From Saccharothrix deserti (GTDB lineage: Bacteria; Actinomycetota; Actinomycetes; Mycobacteriales; Pseudonocardiaceae), in the NCBI RefSeq assembly GCF_009769385.1, contig NZ_VKAB01000030.1, positions 1-64,000 on the forward strand: a DNA stretch of 64,000 nt, given 5' to 3'. Both the position numbers and the translations under genes were made by a program. The notes beneath the pieces were generated by a model. It had not been told where the DNA came from. It searched no databases and saw only the letters and a list, made by a program, of their open reading frames with translations. Within the stretch, counting starts at the first letter, position 1. Each line of letters starts with the position of its first letter. Shown one piece after another: positions 58,601 to 64,000 of this stretch.

Positions 58601-59941
58601 ATGCGCAAGCGCACCCTGCTCGCCGTCGTGACCAGCCTGGTCGTCGCCGCGTTCGGTCTCGCCGGACCAGTACCGGCCGCCCTCGCGGCCGGACCGGTGC
58701 CGCACTACCTGATGACGGCGTTCACCAACAGCAGCGAGTCGAACATGTACGTGTACGACTCGACGAACGCGACGAACTTCGACCTGGTCCGGTCCAACGC
58801 CTACACGCCGCCGTCAGGCCTGATCCGCGACCCCAGCGTCATGCGGCACACCGATGGTTACTACTACATCGTCTACACCACGAACTGGACCGGCGACACC
58901 ATCGGCTTCGCGCGCAGCGCCGACTACACGACGTGGACGTTCCTGCGCAACGTCACCGTCGGCCTCAACGGCTCCACCGGCAGCACGTGGGCACCGGAGT
59001 GGTTCAAGGACTCCGACGGCAGCGTGCACGTCGTCTTCTCCGCGTCCACGGCGGGCACCGCGGGCCAGTTCCGGCCGTACCGGATCACCGCGACCAACAG
59101 CGCGCTGTCCTCGTGGACCTCGCCCACGGCCCTGGGCATCCCGGCGAACTACATCGACAGCTACATCGTCAAGGTCGGCAGCACGTACCACAACTTCCTC
59201 AAGAACGAGACCACGAAGTACATCGAGCACGCCACCGCGACGTCGTTGAACGGTCCGTGGTCGTTCGTCGGCACCGGCAACTGGGCGGGCTGGGGTTCCG
59301 GTCTCGAAGGCCCGGCCCTGGTGCAGCTGCCCAACGGCTCGTGGCGGATCTACTTCGACCAGTACGGCGCCAGGCGCTACTACTACGCCGACAGCTCGAA
59401 CCTGAGCACGTTCGGCGCGAAGGTGGAGCTGCCCGGTCTGTCCGGCACCGCGCGGCACTTCACCGTGCTGCGGGAGAACGTCGGCGACAGCACGGCGGTG
59501 GCGACGGGCAACCGCTCGCTGCGATCGGCCAACGTGACGGACCGCTACCTGCGGCACCGCGACAACCTGGCCTACGTGGACCCGCTCAGCTCGTCCAGCG
59601 CGCTGAACGACCGGCGTGACGCCACGTTCAACATCGTCGCGGGCCTGGCGAACAGCAACTGCTACTCGTTCCAGTCGGTCAACTTCCCCGGCTACTACCT
59701 GCGGCACAACAACATGCGGTTGGCGTTGAACAACAACGACGGGTCGGCGGTGTTCCGCGCGGACGCGACGTTCTGCGGGCGGGCCGGTCTGGCGGGCGCC
59801 GGCACGACGTCGTTCGAGTCGTTCAACTTCCCCGGCCGCTACCTGCGCCACTACAACTACGAGATGCGGCTCGACCTGCGTGCGTCCGACTCCGTGTTCA
59901 ACGGGGACGCCTCGTTCACGGTGACCGCACCGCTGGCCTGA
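58601..59941 (+). CDS. Secreted GH43-like arabinan-active enzyme with AbfB domain
   Basis: A 446-residue protein with a Sec signal (LLAVVTSLVVAAFGLAGPVPAALA). The five-bladed GH43-type propeller begins GPVPHYLMTAFTNSS. Candidate catalytic acids are Asp in GLIRDPSVM, Asp in NYIDSYIV and Glu in SGLEGPALVQ. The C-terminal AbfB/CBM42 beta-trefoil (about 305-446) has the repeats SVNFPGYYLRHNN, FRADATFCGRAGL and SFNFPGRYLRHYN, which bind arabinofuranose side chains. ATG 58601 has only a weak GAG upstream. Its close partner at 59962 follows in the same operon. Confidence 0.85.
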   Translation: MRKRTLLAVVTSLVVAAFGLAGPVPAALAAGPVPHYLMTAFTNSSESNMYVYDSTNATNFDLVRSNAYTPPSGLIRDPSVMRHTDGYYYIVYTTNWTGDTIGFARSADYTTWTFLRNVTVGLNGSTGSTWAPEWFKDSDGSVHVVFSASTAGTAGQFRPYRITATNSALSSWTSPTALGIPANYIDSYIVKVGSTYHNFLKNETTKYIEHATATSLNGPWSFVGTGNWAGWGSGLEGPALVQLPNGSWRIYFDQYGARRYYYADSSNLSTFGAKVELPGLSGTARHFTVLRENVGDSTAVATGNRSLRSANVTDRYLRHRDNLAYVDPLSSSSALNDRRDATFNIVAGLANSNCYSFQSVNFPGYYLRHNNMRLALNNNDGSAVFRADATFCGRAGLAGAGTTSFESFNFPGRYLRHYNYEMRLDLRASDSVFNGDASFTVTAPLA

Positions 59942-59961
59942 CCTTACTTGGAGTAGAACCG

Positions 59962-61422
59962 ATGAACAGGGTTGTTCCCCGGTCGATCGTTCGCAGGCTG
60001 GCCGTGGTCGCGCTGGCGGCCATGACCGCTCTGGCGGGCCTGGTGGTGGTGACGCCCGCGGCGACGGCGTCACCCGCGGTGCAGTACACGAACCCGTTGG
60101 CCAACCAGCGGGCCGATCCCCACATCTTCAAGCACACCGACGGCTACTACTACTTCACCGCGACCGCGCCGGAGTACGACCGGATCATCCTGCGGCGGGC
60201 CACCACGATCCAGGGGTTGGCCAGTGCGCCGGAGACGGTGATCTGGCGCAAGCACACCAGCGGTGACATGGGCGCGCACATCTGGGCGCCGGAGATCCAC
60301 TTCATCAACGGCAAGTGGTACATCTACTTCGCCGCCGGTCGGACCGACGACATCTGGAAGATCCGGATGTACGTGCTGGAGACCTCCAACGCCAACCCGC
60401 TCAGCGGCGGGTGGGTCGAACGCGGCCGGATCTCGACCCCGTTGGACACGTTCTCGTTGGACGCCACGACGTTTGTCGCCAACGGTGTGCGGTACCTGTC
60501 GTGGGCCCAGAACGACCCTGCGGTCGGCACGGGCACCAACCTGTACCTCGCCCGCATGGGCTCCACGCCGTGGACGATCACCGGCACGGTGGCCCGGATC
60601 TCGGTGCCCACCTACAGCTGGGAGACCGTCGGCCACCGGGTCAACGAAGGGCCGTCGGTGATCGAGCGCAACGGCCGGCTGTTCATGACCTACTCGGCCA
60701 GCGCCACCGACGCGAACTACTGCCTCGGCCTGCTGACCGCGTCCTCGACGGCGAACCTGCTCAGCGCCTCGTCGTGGACCAAGACCGCCACCCCGGTGTT
60801 CGCGAGCAACACCTCGACCGGGCAGTACGGTCCCGGCCACAACTCGTTCACCGTCTCCGAGGACGGCCAGAGCGACATCCTGGTCTACCACGACCGCAAC
60901 TACCGCGACATCTCCGGCGACCCGCTCAACGACCCCAACCGCCGCACGCGGGTGCAGAAGCTGTACTGGAACGCCGACGGCACGCCGAACTTCGGCATCC
61001 CGGTCGCCGACGGCGTCACCCCGGTCCGGCTCAAGTCCTACAACTACCCGGACCGGTTCGTCCGGCACTGGGAGTACCGGGCGAGGGTCGAGGCCAACGT
61101 GAACCCGTTGGCGGACTCGCAGTTCCGCATCGTGACGGGCCTCAACGGTTCCGGCACGGTGTCGTTGGAGTCGACCAACTTCCCCGGCTACTACCTGCGG
61201 CACCGCAACAACGAGTTCTGGGTCGAGCGCAACGACGGCACCGCCCTCTTCCGCGCCGACGCGAGCTTCTTCCGCCGGGCGGGCCTGGCGTCCAGTTCGG
61301 CGGTGTCGTTCGAGTCGCAGAACTTCCCCGGCAACTACCTCCGCCACAACGGCACGACCGTCAACCTGACCACCGCGACGGACACCGTCGCCCGCGCCGA
61401 CGCCACTTTCATCCTGGAGTGA
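59962..61422 (+). CDS. Secreted GH43 alpha-L-arabinofuranosidase-like enzyme with AbfB domain
   Basis: A 486-residue protein, signal VVALAAMTALAGLVVVTPAATA. The GH43 motifs are clear: NQRADPHIFKHTDGYYYFTATAP with the base Asp in ADPHI, HIWAPEIHFINGKWYIYFAAG, the pKa-modulating Asp in FSLDATTF and the acid Glu in VNEGPSVIERNG. The AbfB domain spans about 345-486 (RLKSYNYPDRFVRHW, STNFPGYYLRHRN, SQNFPGNYLRHNG). ATG 59962 follows a 20-bp gap with GGAG upstream. Related but not identical to the upstream GH43, giving complementary arabinosidase activities. Confidence 0.9.
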   Translation: MNRVVPRSIVRRLAVVALAAMTALAGLVVVTPAATASPAVQYTNPLANQRADPHIFKHTDGYYYFTATAPEYDRIILRRATTIQGLASAPETVIWRKHTSGDMGAHIWAPEIHFINGKWYIYFAAGRTDDIWKIRMYVLETSNANPLSGGWVERGRISTPLDTFSLDATTFVANGVRYLSWAQNDPAVGTGTNLYLARMGSTPWTITGTVARISVPTYSWETVGHRVNEGPSVIERNGRLFMTYSASATDANYCLGLLTASSTANLLSASSWTKTATPVFASNTSTGQYGPGHNSFTVSEDGQSDILVYHDRNYRDISGDPLNDPNRRTRVQKLYWNADGTPNFGIPVADGVTPVRLKSYNYPDRFVRHWEYRARVEANVNPLADSQFRIVTGLNGSGTVSLESTNFPGYYLRHRNNEFWVERNDGTALFRADASFFRRAGLASSSAVSFESQNFPGNYLRHNGTTVNLTTATDTVARADATFILE

Positions 61423-61443
61423 CGTCCTGAAGCGACAACCGGA

Positions 61444-61479
61444 CGTGGACCCGCCCGTGACCGCACGGGCGGGTCCACG
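61444..61479. terminator. Bidirectional hairpin terminator
   Basis: CGTGGACCCGCCCGT (61444-61458) and ACGGGCGGGTCCACG (61465-61479) form a perfect 15-bp stem with a 6-nt loop between the convergent GH43 and protease genes. Confidence 0.85.
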
Positions 61480-61485
61480 TTCGTC

Positions 61486-61530
61486 GTCAGGCAGCGAGTT
61501 GTCAGGCAGTGAGTTGTCAGGCGGTGAGCA
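61486..61530. repeat. 15-bp tandem repeat, three copies, spanning the protease stop codon
   Basis: GTCAGGCAGCGAGTT (61486-61500), GTCAGGCAGTGAGTT (61501-61515) and GTCAGGCGGTGAGCA (61516-61530). On the minus strand each encodes Leu-Thr/Ala-Ala-stop; the functional stop is in the 61516 copy. Confidence 0.9.
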
Positions 61531-62692
61531 GGGTCAGGCCGTAGGTGGACAGGATCTCGTTGATCGGCTGGAACCAGGTCCGGCCGCCGGACGAGCAGTT
61601 GCCGTAGCCGCCGGACGTGACGCCCTGCGCCTGGTCGCCGGTGATGAACGAGCCGCCCGAGTCGCCGCCCTCTGCGCACACGCTGGTGCCCGCCATCTGG
61701 TGCACGTCACCCTGCGCGTAGTGGATGGTCTCGTTGCGGGTCTGGATGACGCCGCAGTGCCAGCGGGTCGTGGAGCCGGAGCGGCAGACCGACGTGCCGA
61801 CCGGCGCCTCCCACGAGCCGCGCACCAGCGCGTCGCTCACCGTGCCCCAGCCGAGCACGACCGGCACGTTCCACCAGCCGCCGCCGGTGCGGACCCACGC
61901 GTAGTCGTTGCCGGGGAACGAGGAACCGGCGAACTGGCCCTGCCAGGACCGGTCCCAGCCGTACACCTGCGCGCCGCTCCGGCCGCAGTGCCCGGCGGTG
62001 ACGTAGCCGCCGTGCACCGAGAAGCCGATGGAGCAGCGGACGTTGCCGGTGTAGTACGGGTCGCCGCCGACGGTCCCGGCCGCGAACGGCACGGGCGCGG
62101 TGACGCCCTCGGTGTTCACCTCGACCGGGCCGAGTGCCCTGGCCTCGGCCAGGAACTCCGCGACCTCAGCGGTCTGCACGCCGGGTTGGACGTCGACCAC
62201 CACCGCGCCGCTGCGCGGGTCCGGGTGCCAGCTGGTGACCGCGGACGGCACCTTGCCGGCCGCCGACAGCGCGTCCACGCGGTCCTTGACCCGGTCCAGT
62301 TCCACGGCGGTCCGGTCGACCAGCCGTGCCTCGGCGCCCGTGGCCAGGACCCGTTCGGCGGCCTCGGCGTCGGTCACGCCGACCACGAGCACACCCTTGT
62401 CCTGGTCGAACCAGCTGCCGCCAAACGACGACCCGGCCGCGGCACGCGCGGACGGCGCCCGCTCGGTGGCCTTCGCCTCCTGGTCGATCCTGGTCAGGGC
62501 CTGCTGCACGGTGAGGCCGAACGCGGCCCGCATCGAGGACACCAGTCCCGGTGACAGCTGTTCCGACGACGGTTGTTCCGACGACGGCTGCCCGACCGGA
62601 ACCGGCACGGCCTGGGCGGTCGGCGCGACCACCAGTCCGCTCACCACCAGAGCGGTCGCCACACCGACCTTTGTCAACGTTGTCATGCGCAC
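61517..62692 (-). CDS. Secreted S1-family serine protease (streptogrisin / alpha-lytic type)
   Basis: A 391-residue preproprotease. GTG 62692 has AGGAGG six bases upstream; an ATG two codons later is possible. The signal peptide is TLTKVGVATALVVSGLVVAPTAQA. A pro-region of about 165 residues folds the enzyme (SWFDQDKGVLVVGVTDAEAA, AVVVDVQPG). The mature chymotrypsin-like domain has the triad in YVTAGHCG (His), NDYAWVR (Asp) and EGGDSGGSF (Ser), with Cys pairs flanking His and Ser. A perfect palindrome lies about 75 bp upstream. Ends within a stop-codon tandem repeat. Confidence 0.92.
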   Translation of the reverse strand: MRMTTLTKVGVATALVVSGLVVAPTAQAVPVPVGQPSSEQPSSEQLSPGLVSSMRAAFGLTVQQALTRIDQEAKATERAPSARAAAGSSFGGSWFDQDKGVLVVGVTDAEAAERVLATGAEARLVDRTAVELDRVKDRVDALSAAGKVPSAVTSWHPDPRSGAVVVDVQPGVQTAEVAEFLAEARALGPVEVNTEGVTAPVPFAAGTVGGDPYYTGNVRCSIGFSVHGGYVTAGHCGRSGAQVYGWDRSWQGQFAGSSFPGNDYAWVRTGGGWWNVPVVLGWGTVSDALVRGSWEAPVGTSVCRSGSTTRWHCGVIQTRNETIHYAQGDVHQMAGTSVCAEGGDSGGSFITGDQAQGVTSGGYGNCSSGGRTWFQPINEILSTYGLTLLTA

Positions 62693-62764
62693 GTGGTCCT
62701 CCTTGTCCGCAGGGAGGCGCGTGGCCGGTGCAGGGTCGGCCACGCGCCAAGGCAAGTCGATCCT

Positions 62765-62778
62765 TGAGAGCGCTCTCA
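62765..62778. promoter_or_regulatory. Perfect LacI-type palindrome TGAGAGCGCTCTCA
   Basis: A 14-bp perfect palindrome, 73-86 bp upstream of the protease start. It has the central CG and arm style of CebR-type LacI boxes (TGGGAGCGCTCCCA), suggesting the protease is under carbon-source control. Confidence 0.6.
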
Positions 62779-62845
62779 CATCTGGTACTGGTTTAGACCA
62801 TGCAGCACCCACAGCGCGCCGTCAATCCCCCGGCGACCGCCCCCG

Positions 62846-64000
62846 TCAGCAGTCCGCGGTCACCAGCGGACCGTGCGTCGACCCGTTCACCGGCAGGCTG
62901 ATCTCGTGCACGCACTTCGGCACCTGGCCGAGGTCGTGGATGTCGTCGATGGTCAGGATCGCCAGAGGTCGGGTCAGCCCTGTCCGGGACGCGGCGAAGT
63001 CGATCCGGCCGGTGGCGCCTTCGAACTTGTTCGGCTCACGCAGTTCCTGCGCGACAGCCGCCCGGTGCACGGTGTGTGCCGGACCGGTCCTGGGCGACGC
63101 CTGGTCCGGGTTGGGCACCCTTTCCCGGTTCTGGTTGTTCCGCACCGCCTCCACGAAGAGACTGGCCGCGTCGTAGGCCACCCCGATCCGCTCCCCCGGC
63201 CACGACATGCGGTCGCCGGGCTCGGCGAGCAGCCGTGCGAACTCCGCGACCCGACCGCTCCCGGTGGTCGGGTCGCGGAGTTCGTGGTGACCGGCGCAGA
63301 ACGCGACGAGCGGGCGCGCGCCCGGCTCGGAGCCGGAGGAGACGGTCTGCACGGCCGGCTCGCCCTTGCTCAGGCAGTCCGGCCCGGCCAGGACGACGCG
63401 AGCGCCCATCGACACGTACGAGACGGGGATGCCCTTGAACTCGTTCTCCGACCGCAGGCTGCCCTGCGCGACGAACCGCGAGACGGCGTCGTCGCCGATG
63501 ACCACGGGCCGGTCGTTCCCGCACTGGCCGACGACCTCCTTGAGGAATCCGGCGAACTCCCCTTCCCGGCCGGCGTAGAAGGCGATGTTCTGCTGCCCGC
63601 AGACGATTTCGACCTCGCCGACCCGCTGGTTCCAGAGCCGGACGGCGGGTTCGCCGTCGATCGCCGCGCCCAGTTCTCCGACCAGGCTCTCGAGGTAGTT
63701 GTCCGACAGCCGCCGCGGGTGGTACACGGTGACGGGTTTGCCGACGCTGCGGGCGTATCCGGCGATCAGTGCGGCCTGCACCCGGTTTCCCGGCACGAGT
63801 TGGAAGTACAGCGGAGACCGCTCGCCCAGCGCCTCACCCGTCAACGACGTGGCCAGCACCGGCGTGCCGAGGTCGCCGAGCGCCCCGATGGCGCTCTCGG
63901 TGGCCAGCACGGTCAACCCCATGCCGATGACGCCCACGATCGAGGGGTCGTCGGCGAGCAGGGGCGCGAGCAGGTCGTCCACGACGGTGCGGGCGGCCTT
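62846..64000 (-). CDS. Type 1 periplasmic-binding-fold protein, C-terminal part (5' end outside window)
   Basis: The last 384 or so residues of a protein whose frame is still open at the window edge. The sequence fits a Leu/Ile/Val-binding-like (receptor family ligand-binding) fold: VVGVIGMG-type segment SIVGVIGMGLTVLATESA, GTPVLATSLTGEAL, PLYFQLVPGNRVQAALIAGYA, FAGFLKEVVGQCGNDRPVVIGDD, and GERIGVAYDAASLFVEAVRNN. No membrane helix or lipobox is visible in this part. It may be a substrate-binding protein or the sensor half of a larger actinobacterial protein fused at its N terminus; only the upstream sequence would decide. Confidence 0.75.
   Translation of the reverse strand, partial: KAARTVVDDLLAPLLADDPSIVGVIGMGLTVLATESAIGALGDLGTPVLATSLTGEALGERSPLYFQLVPGNRVQAALIAGYARSVGKPVTVYHPRRLSDNYLESLVGELGAAIDGEPAVRLWNQRVGEVEIVCGQQNIAFYAGREGEFAGFLKEVVGQCGNDRPVVIGDDAVSRFVAQGSLRSENEFKGIPVSYVSMGARVVLAGPDCLSKGEPAVQTVSSGSEPGARPLVAFCAGHHELRDPTTGSGRVAEFARLLAEPGDRMSWPGERIGVAYDAASLFVEAVRNNQNRERVPNPDQASPRTGPAHTVHRAAVAQELREPNKFEGATGRIDFAASRTGLTRPLAILTIDDIHDLGQVPKCVHEISLPVNGSTHGPLVTADC

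Noticed and set aside
61423..62845. Plus-strand open frames across the protease
   Set aside because: They are antisense to a complete catalytic-triad protease with signal peptide and ribosome site.
1..64000. tRNA, rRNA, riboswitch or replication-origin features
   Set aside because: No cloverleaf with a T-loop consensus, no rRNA-like stretch, no DnaA-box cluster and no recognisable riboswitch core was seen on either strand by reading; a dedicated covariance search was not possible.

Overview
The window is high-GC actinomycete DNA (very G/C-rich third positions, GTG starts, four-base start/stop overlaps, shared-ATPase sugar importers, mycothiol-type enzyme folds). A filamentous actinobacterium of the Pseudonocardiales type (Saccharothrix/Lentzea/Actinosynnema-like) is my best guess, but there is no rRNA or housekeeping gene to place it. 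Apart from the partial left-edge transposase I see no mobile gene, and I see no tRNA, rRNA or CRISPR array.

Region 1 (1 to about 38,900) is an enediyne biosynthetic gene cluster. Its core is an iterative enediyne polyketide synthase (PksE, 12691-6818, minus) followed by the E10-type thioesterase, an E6-type flavin reductase, an extended SDR and an acyl-CoA carboxylase beta subunit, all closely spaced or overlapping. Divergent from it is a plus-strand operon with a membrane protein, two tandem DUF1702/UnbL proteins (E2/E3 type), the UnbV FG-GAP protein (E4), the UnbU RnfD-like membrane protein (E5) and a cytochrome P450 (E7 type). Further right are an AraC regulator, a small-subunit/GMC dehydrogenase pair (E8/E9 type), an AhpD-like protein, two DHA2 drug exporters, an HxlR regulator, an FAD monooxygenase, a second GMC oxidoreductase, an EHN-type enediyne epoxide hydrolase (SgcF/NcsF2 type), a class III aminotransferase, two membrane proteins and an SgcJ/EcaC NTF2-like protein. 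The epoxide hydrolase, SgcJ and E6-E9 set argue for a nine-membered (or derived) enediyne. No apoprotein, sugar pathway or aminomutase is visible.

At the left flank a TetR regulator lies divergent from a carotenoid-oxygenase-fold protein that appears to have lost most of its iron ligands. The sequence TTCCATAACGGCG/TTTCATAACACCG found in that 50-bp divergent promoter recurs twice in the pksE promoter region. This suggests the TetR protein and the oxygenase-fold protein belong to the enediyne regulon. Enediyne PKSs release a linear polyene, so a carotenoid-cleavage fold without iron is an attractive candidate polyene-binding protein.

Region 2 (about 39,100 to 61,500) is a plant-cell-wall polysaccharide utilisation locus. 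It has a secreted GH2 enzyme, a CE12-like rhamnogalacturonan acetylesterase, a PL9-like pectate lyase, a LacI regulator, and an 11-kb translationally coupled minus-strand operon (GH3, lipoprotein binding protein, two ABC permeases, GH31 alpha-xylosidase, GH35 beta-galactosidase). A plus-strand pair of GH43 enzymes with AbfB domains follows. The activities fit xyloglucan/arabinan/pectin side chains. LacI-type palindromes (TGTTAACGCTAACA and variants) lie in front of the LacI gene and the divergent GH3/GH43 promoters. A FrnE-like DsbA protein with a divergent HxlR regulator is embedded in this region.

Region 3 (61,500-64,000) holds a secreted S1 serine protease and the C-terminal part of a type 1 periplasmic-binding-fold protein that runs off the right edge. 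The left edge carries the first 32 codons of an IS630-type transposase. A recurrent oddity is the in-frame tandem duplication of the last codons plus stop codon at the ends of three unrelated genes.
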